Shown here piece after piece: positions 43,201-53,065 of a stretch of DNA of 64,000 bases (positions are counted from its first letter, which is position 1; every line of letters begins with the position of its first letter). The notes under the pieces are model-generated. The model did not search any database. It was not told the DNA's origin and saw only the letters and a program-made list of their open reading frames with translations. A program made the position numbers and the translations under genes. Origin of the DNA: Pteria penguin. Lineage: Eukaryota > Mollusca > Bivalvia > Pterioida > Pteriidae. The stretch is from contig CM068587.1 of assembly GCA_035048485.1 (NCBI GenBank), positions 52,939,501-53,003,500 on the forward strand. The letters run 5' to 3'.

Positions 43201-46029
43201 ATGACTTTTCCGTTGTACAAAAATGTCACAACTGCAATCGGATCAAAATATGGAGACATTATAATCGGCAATGAACAGGATAATGTAATAGAAAGCGGCG
43301 GTGGAAACGATATATTGACCGGAGGGAATGGCTCCGACACATACATTTTTCGGGATGACAGTAAATTCAGAAAGAAAATTCTTAGAATAGACAACTTTGC
43401 CAAAGATTTGAAAAACGACGTAGTAGTGATAAATGTTCCATATAATAAGATAGTGGCTTCCCACAATGGATCTGATCTATATTTACATATCAAGACAAAA
43501 TCCATACAGCATGATTACGAACTGTACCGTGCGCGACAGTCTACAAAACAGAGCAGTAAAATACAAGATAATGCTGTGATCGTTGTAGAACGCGCTCTCG
43601 AAGGTGATGAGTATGACCATATTTCATTTGTAACAGAGGATCACGTGACATTTACTGTAGAGATTCATAATGAGGTTGCAGTCGTTATTCCTCAGTTACT
43701 GGATTACAGCTCCTCAAAGAAAGCCATAAGTATTAATTTAGAAAAAGGAGTAGCGATGCAGCTCGACTATCCGTTTGATGTATTCAGTATGGTTGAGACA
43801 GTGGTAGATTCTAAATTTGACGATATACTCATCGGCAATAAACGTGGTAATTTTTTCAGTTGTTCTGGTGGATCGGATTTTATGAGGGGAAATGGAAATG
43901 GTGATAAATATGTTATAAATAGTGGATGCACCGCTGCCACCATAAATAACCTCGATCCACATAGTAAAGCAGATGTCATATTCTTGTATGCTAAAGTCGA
44001 TGACATTTTTTTAGCAAGCGATGACAGATACAAGTCTTTGATACTGCACATAGGAGAAACAAATACGACTGTGACCCTTTTGCACTGGTTCAAAAGTGAG
44101 AAATATAGACACCTCTTGGTTCAACTCAGTGATGGGACACTGGTTCATCTACCTGAAAACGAGAGGGAGCTACATGAATTCGGCTTCTCACCCCTTGTTG
44201 TAGAATTAAACAACGACCCGTCTTGTGACGAAGGGTCGTATTTTATCGACATGACCAAAAAAGAATACAGATACTTAAATCGTGTATATTTTGTTAAAGT
44301 TAACTGCTCCTATACGGTATTAGGTAACGATAATGATAATACTATTCACCTGGGACCAAGCACCTCAGTTCAATACGTGTCCGGTGGAAACGGAACAGAT
44401 CTGTACGATATTGGGGGTGGTGATGGGGTTGTGATTTTAAACAACTTCGCCGAGGACAATTTTACTGATAATTTAAAACTAGCAATCGTTTACGACGATA
44501 TTCTGATCTTATTTTGTAATGACACGGATTCCAACAACTTAACGCTGACGTCTAAAACTTATCCAGAAAAGGTCAAAGTCATAATTCAGGATTACTGTTT
44601 ATCGAATGAATACCAACATCTGAATATACACACATCAGATGGTGTTGTTTTAAATGTCACAGGAGAAACTGGGTCTAAACAATTTTCGGTCTATCAGATG
44701 GATTTCTCAGAATCCGACGTCAGCTACAATATCTCTCTCTTTGCCAGCAGGGCCACAGAAAAGACTCATTACCTATATGGCCCAATTACACGCGGAAGTA
44801 GTCTAAGAGGAAATGAAATAATCAATAAAATAATGGGTGGCGATAGTTCAGACGTGATTTACGGATATGGAAATTATGATTGGTTAGATGGGCAACATGG
44901 CGATGATTTTATATTTGGTGGCCGCGGTAAAGATATTATTCTCGGAGGGGCTGGCGATGATGTCATTTATGGGGAGGGGAGCGACGATTACATTTACCCG
45001 GGAAACGGAGCAGACATTATAGATGGAGGTCATGGAAATAATATAGTAGTTTTCAAAGGTGACGTTTTTCAATTTCAAGGAGTATTTGTCAATCTGGACA
45101 AAGGGTTCGGGATGTTTGTGGACGCAGAGAATGACTTGCTTGTGTCAACACAAAGGGTGATTGGTTCTGCATCCGATGATGTACTGATAGGAAGCATGAT
45201 TCAAAACAATTCGTTGTACGGTTCTCATGGTAAAGATGTCCTCATCCCACAGACAGGTTACGACTTGATATCTGGCGATGAAGGTAGCGATACCTACATT
45301 TTGACGAGGGCAAACGGAAAAAAGAACATAGACAACTTTGCATTGGATAGAAGATACGACACGATAGTTATAGACGACAAAACAAAATCTGAGTTATGTG
45401 TGTATCGTCATCTACAAAATCTCAATTTGGCTTTCATTTCGTCAAGTCATTCTCAGTCATGGCTCGAAACTTCAGAAAATGAAACACGACTGGAGATTTC
45501 TGTCTTAAACTGGTATTGGCATGCCAATAACAGGCATCTGCACATTTCATTGAAGGATATAAGCATAATAAATGTGGAAAACATGTATATCGATATGACT
45601 GACATAGGCAATTTCACGGACAGTCTGTGCTCCGACACTGGTCTACAAGCTGTACAAGTGGACGACTCGGTATCGGTATCCTGGAACACTAACATCCGTG
45701 ACATTTCTCGTCAATGTGACTGCGACATGCATATCGGATATAAGACATTAAACGCTGACACATTCAAAATCATCACTGCAACGAAGGACTCGTCTGTGGT
45801 AACCATTGCAGATGGGAGTCAGGATCTGGAAATTATTCTTCTGATGGGAAAGTGCGGCTTAACGGTATCCATGTCTGCTTCTATATTCTATTCTCCCGAA
45901 AGTTCGGTGGTAATTTATATAGTGTCCTCTTGTCTTGTAGCAGCAGGGTTTGCTATTGCAGCCATCATTATTAAGTTAAAATGTTCGAGTTCAGTGTCTC
46001 TGTCGAAGGTTAGAGCTATTCTTAAGTAG
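40255..46029 (+). CDS. Giant RTX-repeat (hemolysin-type Ca-binding) type I membrane protein, intronless
   Basis: The frame is open from 40105, but I place the start at the ATG at 40255. It follows a splice acceptor at 40234 and begins a signal peptide (MMGFNTLFCLILCIVP), giving 1924 residues. Layout from that start: mixed ectodomain; a dibasic RRKR at 366-369, a possible furin site; a hydrophobic helical segment at about 545-672; then RTX blocks between about 848 and 1697 with the GGxGxDxUx nonapeptide. The longest block (1527-1598) has GGRGKDIIL, GGAGDDVIY and GEGSDDYIY. One membrane helix lies at 1883-1907, with a 17-residue basic cytosolic tail. RTX nonapeptides bind Ca2+ in parallel beta-rolls and are typical of bacterial secreted proteins. 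Here a signal peptide, a membrane anchor and many N-x-S/T sites suit the eukaryotic secretory route. The hydrophobic segment before the repeats recalls pore-forming regions of large bacterial proteins, which is inference only. No break was seen. Function unknown. Confidence 0.9.
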   Translation: MMGFNTLFCLILCIVPVMMSSSIDTYLDRTPNRAWTSKLSKYIAHSINRSTEGHSEWRLFSKANLISYNNNVIEFDNKLELSSVFALLSNALLADLLSASPNQIVVMDKPIRLQIGTIEHFIFEFKNNTMGGIKLKFFKGEYIKYDHIFNVLLKRKWSLVCKELLRSLNSRLDDQQSFSQSPKYMASFLVLLHTEMILPFLIEKHELFMEAKVNIHSGNYSNAWKIIKTGSQLPTIDSINDTLSQIAEENLSFYDAFSSREKLFSHKSNKKEMHANTFLPTIKESLKNAHNRKAQCNDSKSYTSLNKVPLNLHENIPKIDISGYRMMWSTIKEARKEGEQEFIEKLSHDAFEKLEKLRIKFCNEHRRKRSTVCSSKHKEYEIEHDSMQIGISQLEFIVKDSHDKTFRHRFVITIDPDQMVHCQFMEYNVRRGDLDGDISYDPFLGLENKTKAMTINQIHKEIGTAELLVSLAVTEHVATSGDKLRGAMFVSSAVKYKPDPKDLVKTVKNIISLYRITHVQKIAKASKLKVFADKFLDKIVSQAFQKSAKGIFKKVMFFTAIVSDVISIAEDIIDFTNSENNEKTLPLKIIHITLDVPLLILDCMGPEMKPFALALSIVRMAIDSIYLNVYKEIAKVNWSSPWAVLEFGARLVFGIVKGVLDFLTGGLLSSLSSLNEEVKRNRQLLHDLADPSTYYTIGDFQGSSKAIDFTNGSNSYYGGSIDFELFDSGRVKFTIEKIPKLGRGTRTLTSIFQANHLTQNIILGIGESREFRYISKTAKLLWFIPVKSAFVICGENLFTETLHGTYHGNMYNNTFVAVQEVPDAAKKDSCDYGRLDTIENMQKYFYRLYGEEGNDTFIIGPQSANIVGGEGSDTYIIQRNGRKVVIDNFSNDGKMDTLLLNVSFANLKCHKVGFDLQIVQIHTVYKISITNFFIWTRDEHYKHLTFRSGDGIVFDTGYENVDLICVARVIDRSGSDRGVTIDMTFPLYKNVTTAIGSKYGDIIIGNEQDNVIESGGGNDILTGGNGSDTYIFRDDSKFRKKILRIDNFAKDLKNDVVVINVPYNKIVASHNGSDLYLHIKTKSIQHDYELYRARQSTKQSSKIQDNAVIVVERALEGDEYDHISFVTEDHVTFTVEIHNEVAVVIPQLLDYSSSKKAISINLEKGVAMQLDYPFDVFSMVETVVDSKFDDILIGNKRGNFFSCSGGSDFMRGNGNGDKYVINSGCTAATINNLDPHSKADVIFLYAKVDDIFLASDDRYKSLILHIGETNTTVTLLHWFKSEKYRHLLVQLSDGTLVHLPENERELHEFGFSPLVVELNNDPSCDEGSYFIDMTKKEYRYLNRVYFVKVNCSYTVLGNDNDNTIHLGPSTSVQYVSGGNGTDLYDIGGGDGVVILNNFAEDNFTDNLKLAIVYDDILILFCNDTDSNNLTLTSKTYPEKVKVIIQDYCLSNEYQHLNIHTSDGVVLNVTGETGSKQFSVYQMDFSESDVSYNISLFASRATEKTHYLYGPITRGSSLRGNEIINKIMGGDSSDVIYGYGNYDWLDGQHGDDFIFGGRGKDIILGGAGDDVIYGEGSDDYIYPGNGADIIDGGHGNNIVVFKGDVFQFQGVFVNLDKGFGMFVDAENDLLVSTQRVIGSASDDVLIGSMIQNNSLYGSHGKDVLIPQTGYDLISGDEGSDTYILTRANGKKNIDNFALDRRYDTIVIDDKTKSELCVYRHLQNLNLAFISSSHSQSWLETSENETRLEISVLNWYWHANNRHLHISLKDISIINVENMYIDMTDIGNFTDSLCSDTGLQAVQVDDSVSVSWNTNIRDISRQCDCDMHIGYKTLNADTFKIITATKDSSVVTIADGSQDLEIILLMGKCGLTVSMSASIFYSPESSVVIYIVSSCLVAAGFAIAAIIIKLKCSSSVSLSKVRAILK
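42796..45600 (+). other. Five to six repeated RTX modules within the RTX protein
   Basis: Nonapeptide blocks lie at about 42796-42900, 43237-43350, 43801-43915, 44320-44430, 44785-45050 and 45155-45300. Most are followed by an 'IDNFAxD' strand-turn motif (VVIDNF, LRIDNF, TINNLD, ILNNFA, KNIDNF). After a further 45-80 residues comes a 'YxHLxxxxxDG'-like motif (near 43072, 43612, 44104, 44611 and 45532). Canonical Ca-ligand residues are kept in the second and fifth blocks; the others are eroded. The repeated unit is thus about 160-190 residues, larger than the nonapeptide. Confidence 0.75.
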
Positions 46030-46094
46030 TGTGATAAACATGTATACCTACACAATAGGACCTATTCACGATGAATTGTATGTACTTTAGCAGA

Positions 46095-46100
46095 ATTAAA
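46095..46100 (+). terminator. Possible polyadenylation signal of the RTX gene
   Basis: The ATTAAA variant lies 66 nt after the TAG stop, followed by a T-run. No AATAAA occurs nearer. Confidence 0.4.
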
Positions 46101-46359
46101 GCGGTTTTTTTTTCGCGATGTACTTTGATTCACGACTTTTTCAATGGAGATTATGGTACTGTTAGATTTGTCAGAAAAAAGTAGTCATTTCCATTTTATG
46201 AAGAATAGAAATGGTGGAGTCGGTGCATGTAGTTAAACAGCACAATTAGAAGGAAACTTTGCATTGCTCTCAAGAGTTCTGCGGACCTACCGGTCTGGTT
46301 AGTCCCCCATAATTTTGATAGAGTCAGTTTCTAGATCTCAGACTAATTTCTAAGTCAGT

Positions 46360-47090
46360 TTTTACACACACGTCGTAGACGAACGTATTATGATATGGTG
46401 TTGTGAGTTTGTGGGTCTGTCTACACCTTGTTAACACGATACAGACCCTACCGTTTAGGCTAGGACTTTCAAACTTGGTATACTTATTCTTTATGGCATG
46501 AGGACGAACCCTATTGTTTTCAATATCAAGATCAAAGGTCAAGGTTATTTTGGGGGGCAAAAGTATCAAATTTTAAGAATGCAACTTGTTAAAAAGGTAC
46601 AGACTAAACTGTTTATGCTAGAACTTATAAACTTTGCACACTTGTTTCTTATGACTAGAGGATGAATCCTGTTGATTTTTAAAGTCGTATTTGCAAAGTC
46701 AATGTAACAGGGCTTATATCAGTTACATTCTTGTCCAGGCCATAACTTTTTACACCGTGCATAGATTGAATAATATTTCACAGAATTGTTGCCCAGGACC
46801 CAAGAATGTGTCATGACCTTGACTCAAAGTCATATCTGCAAGGTCAAGGCCACACTGCATATATTGCATAAATCTCAGTGTGGGCCATAACGTTTTACGC
46901 CTTGCATAGATTTGAGGTATATTTAACACAATTGTTGCCCACGAACCAAAATTGTGTCTTGACCTTGAACCAAGGTTATATCTGCAAGGTCAAGGTCACA
47001 CTGCATATGATGGATAAATCTTTGCAAGGGCCCTAACTTTTTACCCATTGCACGGATTTAAATAATGTTTCACAGAATTGTTGGCAGTGG
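46360..47090. repeat. Dispersed element, ~146-bp internal units
   Basis: From about 46737, two and a half units carry 'CTGCAAGGTCAAGGCCACAC' and 'GGCCATAACGTTTTACGCC' with 'ATTGTTGCCC'. The 5' part has 'TGTTAACACGATACAGACCC' and 'AAGATCAAAGGTCAAGGTTA'. Same class as the elements at 21-23 kb. Non-coding. Confidence 0.7.
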
Positions 47091-48010
47091 GGGAATGTTT
47101 CCATTCTTTTAAATTTTATACCTTCAAACTAAGCGACGGGCGTATTATGCCACGCCAGGCGTTACTCTTGCTAAGACTAATCTTGTTAAGGTGCCCGTAT
47201 GTGGCAAGACATTACATCCACTTTCTCTCTAAAATTAGAAATGCTTTCAAAGGAGATAGAAACGTAATTCTATTAATAGATATGTTTTATACAGTAAGTA
47301 CAAAATTATTATTACATACGGACATGTTTTTTCTTAAATGCACATGTACTAGATACTTGGCGGTTTTTTATAGACTTCATATTCGGAAACTCCCACCTCT
47401 TGTTTACCCCTCAAACAAAAGTTTCAGTATAAAGAAAATGCCCTGTCTGTCTGTTTGTCCATTCACCACATCTTGTATAGTCAGATAGAATTTACATTTT
47501 TCTCCCTTGCTTCATGCACCTCGCCTTATTTACCAGTGTCTGATACTATTTATCGTGATTTGAACCTGCATCCTGTTAGAGAACAGCTTGAACAAAAGTG
47601 TCAAAATGATACTAAATTCTTTTGTTGTAAAGGTACTTACCATTGACATTCATATCACAAAGCTCGATAAACGTCCTACAGCAAATGGTTTTCGATAGAT
47701 TTTAAGGACCATACAAGATGCCAATAACCGTCCCAACCCTCAATGAGAGATGTCAGAATACGCTCAGTATATGCCTGTATTTATATATTTTTGTGTATAA
47801 ATAAAACAAAAATCTCCGTTCCTTTGTACTATATAACTGCTACACAATGCTGTATCGGGGTGTAAATTCATAGATATATCACGGGTTCGAGCGCTCTCTC
47901 TCTCTTGCGCGTGTATTGCTTACTGGTATGCGGGTTCGAGTGCTCTCTCTTGTGTGCGTCGCTAACTGGTGCACGATTTGGTAGCTGGTAGTTTGTTTAG
48001 TGTGGTCTCC
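47091..48010. other. Intergenic DNA, no gene supported
   Basis: A 136-codon open frame at 47078-47488 starts inside the preceding element, is basic and low in motifs, and runs into another 'CCTGTCTGTCTGTTTGTCC' element start at about 47395-47460. CT-rich runs lie near 47893-47950. Confidence 0.4.
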
Positions 48011-48802
48011 ACTGAAAATTATGAAAACAGCAAATATAACGTTAACTTCTTTATTCATCGGCGTGCCAGCATCAAGTCATATAATATTATTTTACAACAT
48101 GGTTACTATGGAAACATCTACATAGCAACAGGTCATTCACATACAATGTGATAGAATGTCACTATTGTTTTAACATATATATTGACCTTGTACATACAAA
48201 ACTAAGCTGTATAAACAACATAAACAACAATGTTGGTTACCAAATAAAATGTTACTATGGCAACAGGTCATTTACACCTCTAATAAAATAGATAATGTAA
48301 CATAGTTAACAAATGCTAGACATCCAAATTGACCATATTATGCTGAATAAAATAATAAATTATAACCTTAGAATGAAAAATTCAAAACTAGACACTCTAT
48401 GAAAAATAATTAAGTAAATGAAGAACAATGATGGTAGGGGAAATTTATCTAAAATGGTAGATAACAAACTTGGCAGCAGAGAGATACTATTTTTGAAGAG
48501 GAGGGGAGGGGGGGGGGGTCCAAGGCAGATTGAAAATCAATAAAATTTATTTACACGAATAACACATGATCTACTAAATAAATCATTTTAGATCAACACA
48601 GGACAAAGTATGGTAAATTAAAACAAATTACACATATTAGATATAAATATAGAATTTAAATTTAAAACTTTCAGTTGTTGATATAAAGGTAGAAATTGTA
48701 AAATGTGAATTAAGTAATAAAGAATAAGAAACCTTTATACCTGAAAATTATGAAAACAGCAAATATAACGTTAACTTCTTTATTCATCGGCGTGCCAGCA
48801 TA
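48011..48802. repeat. Two ~59-bp direct repeats bounding 0.67 kb
   Basis: 'GAAAATTATGAAAACAGCAA' + 'ATATAACGTTAACTTCTTTA' + 'TTCATCGGCGTGCCAGCAT' occurs at about 48013-48071 and again at about 48745-48803 with almost no difference. Inside are smaller related copies of 'TGTTACTATGGCAACAGGTC' near 48100-48140 and 48250. It could be a tandem duplication or very short terminal repeats. Confidence 0.75.
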
Positions 48803-49394
48803 AAGTGACGCGCTGGGCACGAACGCGGAGTTCTTGGACCCTCGGACACTAGCTGGGTCCCAAAGAGGTTAATTAATAATAATGTACTATATAAATAGTT
48901 AAACTCAATCCAAAAATCCCTTTTCTGGCCTCTGCCAGGTTGTGACGTAAAATACCCGACCTAAACAATGGCAGGTTTCTTAAGGATAATTACATTTATT
49001 TACCTATATATGTGTATGTGATGAACGTTAGGAAACCCTTTCGTATGCCTCAGCTCAAAGATAAAGAATATCCAAGGTCGGAATCTCGAAAAACAACTTA
49101 AGGTGACCAGAGCAATTAGATTACGTCATATGAGTAAACGAAGCGACGAGACACAAAAGATACAATTTCTTTACCTAAATTAAAATGTCAGCTTATCTTT
49201 ACTTAGGGATTAAGTGACCGCTGTCAGATAAAAAAATCATTTTACTTATTGTGATAAAAAGGAAACTATTAAAATTAAAAAAAAAATTAATTTAATGTTC
49301 CTAAATCTAAAATTGAGAAAAATAGGAAAAGAACCATAAAAACTATTTGTAAATCATGAAGATAAAAATACTTCACGATAGATCTCTGAGGAAC
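48803..49394. other. Intergenic AT-rich DNA, nothing recognised
   Basis: No exon or repeat structure identified. Confidence 0.5.
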
Positions 49395-50930
49395 CTCAGA
49401 GGTGAGACCAGGTGCCCGGAAGGAGTTAGCATCTCCTGTCAGGGGTAGCACCAGGTGCCCGGGAGGGAGGAGTAAGTGTTTCCTCTCAGATATGAGAGTA
49501 GATGACCCGAAAAGTAAACGTCTCCTGTTAGAGCAGATGACAAAGGAATAAGCGTCTCCTATTAGAGCAGATGACCCGAGGAGTAAGCATCTCCTGTTAG
49601 AGCAAATAGTGACCCGAGGAGTAACCGTCTCCTGTCAGAAGTGAGAGCAGATGGCCGGATGGAGTAAGCGTCTCCTGTCAGACGTGAGAGCAGATGACCG
49701 AATGGAGTAGGCGTCTCCTGTCAGACGTAAGAGCAGATGACCGGATGGAGTAAGCGTCTCGTGTCAGACGTGAGAGCAGACGGCCGGATGGAGTAGGCGT
49801 CTCCTGTCAGACGTAAGAGCAGATGACCGGATGGAGTAGGCGTCTCCTGTCAGACGTGAGAGCAGATGACCGGATGGAGTAGGCGTCTCCTGTCAGACGT
49901 GAGAGCAGATGGCCGGATGGAGTAAGCGTCTCCTGTCAGACGTGAGAGCAGATGACCGGATGGAGTAGGCGTCTCCTGTCAGACGTGAGAGCAGATGACC
50001 GGATGGAGTAGGCGTCTCATGTCAGACGTGAGAGCAGATGGCCGGATGGAGTAAGCGTCTCCTGTCAGACGTGAGAGCAGATGACCGGATGGAGTAGGCG
50101 TCTCATGTCAGACGTGAGAGCAGATGACCGGATGGAGTAACCGTCTCCTGTCAGACGTGAGAGCAGATGACCGGATGGAGTAAGCGTCTTCTGTCAGACG
50201 TGAGAGCAGATGACCGGATGGAGTAAGCGTCTCATGTCATAGCAGATTAAAATGGGGAGTGAGCCCATCTTCTCAGAGCACATGAACTGTAGGAGATGAC
50301 CGGGGGAGTGTCTCTTGTCAAAGTAGATGACTGGGAGGAGTAAGTGTCTCCTGTTAGAGCAGATGACCGCCGGGAAGAGTAAGCGTCTCTCATCTGAGCA
50401 GATGACAGGAACAGTAATTGTCTTGTCAGAGCAGATGACCGAGAGGAGTAAGCGTCTGCTCTAAGAGCAGACGACAAGGGGGGGGGGGGAGTAAGTGTTT
50501 CTTGTCAGAGAAGATGACTGGGAGGAGTAAGTGTCTCCTATCAGAGCAGATGACAACGGGGAGTGTCTCTTGTCAACGCAGATGACAGGGAGGAGTAAGC
50601 ATCTCTCGTCTGAGCAGATGACAGGGGGAGTAAGCGTCTCTTATCAGAACAGATGACAGGGAGGAGTAAGCGTCTCTTGCTAGAGCACATGACAGGGAGG
50701 AGTAAGTGTTTCTCGTCAGAGCAGAAAACTGGAGAAATAAGCGTCTCTTGTTAGAAAAAAATGACAGGGAGGAGTAAGCGTCTCTTGTCAGAGCAGATGA
50801 CAGGGAGGAGTAAGCGTCTCTTGTCAGAGCAGATGACAGGGAGGAGTAAGCGTCTCTTGTCAGAGCAGATGACAGGGAGGAGTAAGTGTCTCTTGTCAGA
50901 GCAGGTGTCCGGGGTTAGTAAGCTTCTTCT
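49395..50930. repeat. Minisatellite array, 43-bp core units
   Basis: Edges carry diverged units (for example 'GGTGAGACCAGGTGCCCGGA'). The centre, about 49625-50240, has 14 nearly identical 43-bp units built on 'GTCTCCTGTCAGACGTGAGA' + 'GCAGATGACCGGATGGAGTAAGC'. A last stretch at 50761-50900 has four near-perfect copies of a shorter 39-bp form with 'GCAGATGACAGGGAGGAGTA'. The unit is related to that at 14697-16915. Open frames across it repeat with the unit and are not genes. Confidence 0.95.
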
Positions 50931-51539
50931 GATTGGCACACACCAGCCATAAATGCCCATATCGTACTAATGACACAGAAGATCTCAAGTAATCAACAAC
51001 GCCAGGGAAACCCTCAAAATACGCAATTATACAGAAGTCCTGAAAATTGTTTCAGAATGGAGTGTCAAGTATGAAAACTACTCTAGATACCCTTCTAGAG
51101 CACTCTTATCTACTTGTTTTGTTAATATATGCAGACGGGCGGAAGAAGACGTTTGTCAGAGGATAATACCATTTGGGGACTATGTCGCTCTGCATCTTGA
51201 TCTTACATTGGTGGATCTGGCCGAAAAATAAGAAAACTTGTAAGGGACAATGGGTATTCCATTCCTATCAAATGTATCTTAAACACACGAGAAACTAGGA
51301 TTGTATCAGAATGTTCTTTAATGAAAGTATCCTTTTCGGGACTTTTAATTCAAAATTCAACCAAAACACATTTTAAAACACATTTATACTCTCAAAATCA
51401 AAGAAAACGCCGGAAAAAAGTGCAAAAACAACAGAGTCCAAAAAGATGTTAAAAAGTGTCAAAACTCGGTATCAGAATAGAACCAAAACTGCAAGACTTC
51501 TTACGTCTGCCTACAGGATAAATTTTATGCATTCAGTTT
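50931..51539. other. Intergenic DNA, nothing recognised
   Basis: No supported exon and no clear repeat boundary before the element starting near 51540. Confidence 0.45.
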
Positions 51540-52620
51540 GATGATTTATATATCAGCTCTGAAGAAGTACCCTGTCAAATGAAGGGACCCATGTTGCCCC
51601 ACACTGGATCCACCCATTGACGAATATGGTCCAAAACAGAAAACAATAAAAATAATAAAAAGAGTAATAAAGAAATAAAAAATATTATAGGGAACCTTTC
51701 TTCTACATTCCTGCTAAGTTTTATCAAAATCCTTGAATTAGTTTTGGAGGAGAATTGCGTCAACTCTCATTATTGATATTGATAATATATCCACCCTCAC
51801 CTTTTTTTCATAGCAAAGCATTGCAAAATTAGTTTTAATCAAATTCTTTCAATCACAATTCTCAATGAAATCGGTTAAAATACACAAAATCAATGCATTA
51901 TAAATAAACTACAAGCGGAAATTCAAAGAAATTACTTGAATATAGGCCAAAATCACAAAGTCCAGAAAATAATCGAATCGACAACACTCCATAAGATTCA
52001 TCAGACACTCTTCTAGATCACCCTGATGCATTTGGTTTGATCTTTGCAGTTTGAAGAATAAATTTGTCAAAGGAGGGGACATTGGGGTGTACGTTGCCTC
52101 GAACTGAAGCCATTCTCTTCGTAAATCTGGAAGCCGGCGTGGCCTAGTTTTATCGCGCTGCACTCCTAATCGGGAGGTCGGGGTTCGATTCCCGCTCTAG
52201 TCATGCCGGTGTCCTTGTCTTTCGGATGAGACAGTAAAAACGGAGGCCCCGTGTCGTGGTATGCATGGCACGTTAAAGATCACTCACTGCTTCGGATGGG
52301 TCCGTTGCAAAGGTTAAAATTTGTATGCCCCGCATCAGGCAGATGCCGTCACCATATACGTGAAATATTCGTAGTGTGACGTTAAACAAAAATCAATCAA
52401 TCAATCGTAGATTTGGTCAAACAAAAACAAATCTTGTAGTGGACTTTGAATACTTTATCCATATTAAGTTTGATCAAATTCCCTCCAGCAGTTCCATAGA
52501 AGTCAAATTATGAAAAATTTACGCTGAGGGACAAACAGACAGACGTCAGACAAGGAACTATCACAGACATAGATCAACGCCAGAGTGATCACAATAGTTC
52601 ACTGGAGGCTTCGGTCCAGG
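51540..52620 (+). repeat. Dispersed element split by a SINE
   Basis: Phrases such as 'GAAGAAGTACCCTGTCAAAT' and 'ATGTTGCCCCACACTGGATC' match the element at 31953-33915. It resumes after the SINE with 'TTTGGTCAAACAAAAACAAA' and ends with 'TCACAATAGTTCACTGGAGG' + 'CTTCGGTCCAGG', a variant of the GCTCACTTGAGCC hairpin end. Confidence 0.65.
52131..52405 (+). repeat. tRNA-derived SINE with imperfect 11-bp target duplication
   Basis: Head 'GGCGTGGCCTAG' and 'GGTCGGGGTTCGATTCCCGC' (good B box). The body has 'GTCTTTCGGATGAGACAGTA', 'GCATCAGGCAGATGCCGTC' and 'GTGTGACGTTAAACAAAAAT', with a 'CAATCAATCAAT' tail. Flanks CGTAAATCTGG (52120-52130) and CGTAGATTTGG (52406-52416) differ at two bases. Confidence 0.92.
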
Positions 52621-53065
52621 TAAGCTAATAAAAGTAAACGCCAGCAGGACAGATGTACGCATGCGTGCAGGAGTGATAACAATAGCTAACATGAGCTTTC
52701 GGCATAGGTAATAAAAAGTAAACGCCAGAAGGACAGATGTACGCATGCGTGCAGGAGTGGTCACAATAGCTCACTTGAGGCTTCGGTCCAGGTAAACTAA
52801 TAAAAAGTAAACGCCAGCAGGACAGATGTACGCATGCGTGCAGGAGAGATCACAATAGCTCACTTGAGGTTTCGGCCCATGTAAACTAATAAAAAGTAAA
52901 CGCCAGCAGGACAGATGTACGCATGCGTGCAGGAGTGGTCACAATAGCTCACTTGAGGCTTCGGTCCAGGTAAACTAAAAAAAAGTAAACGCCAGCAGGA
53001 CAGATGTACGCATGCGTGCAGGAGAGATCACAATAACTCACTTGAGCTTGAGGCTTCGGTCCAGG
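52575..53065. repeat. Tandem array of ~89-bp units
   Basis: Units start at about 52634, 52718, 52807, 52896 and 52985 with 'GTAAACGCCAGCAGGACAGA' + 'TGTACGCATGCGTGCAGGAG', then 'CACTTGAGGCTTCGGTCCAG'. The array grew from the end of the preceding element. One more diverged unit continues at 55735-55820, beyond the transposon. Confidence 0.92.

Noticed and set aside
43074..43505. 143-codon minus-strand frame
   Set aside because: Antisense shadow of the RTX coding sequence.
47078..47488. 136-codon plus-strand frame
   Set aside because: Starts in one dispersed element and ends in another; no motif or splice support.
48504..48522. G-run as a quadruplex regulatory site
   Set aside because: A single homopolymer run in intergenic DNA; no gene nearby to regulate.
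50247..50960. Ser/Arg-rich open frames in the second minisatellite
   Set aside because: Translation of the repeat unit only, present on both strands.
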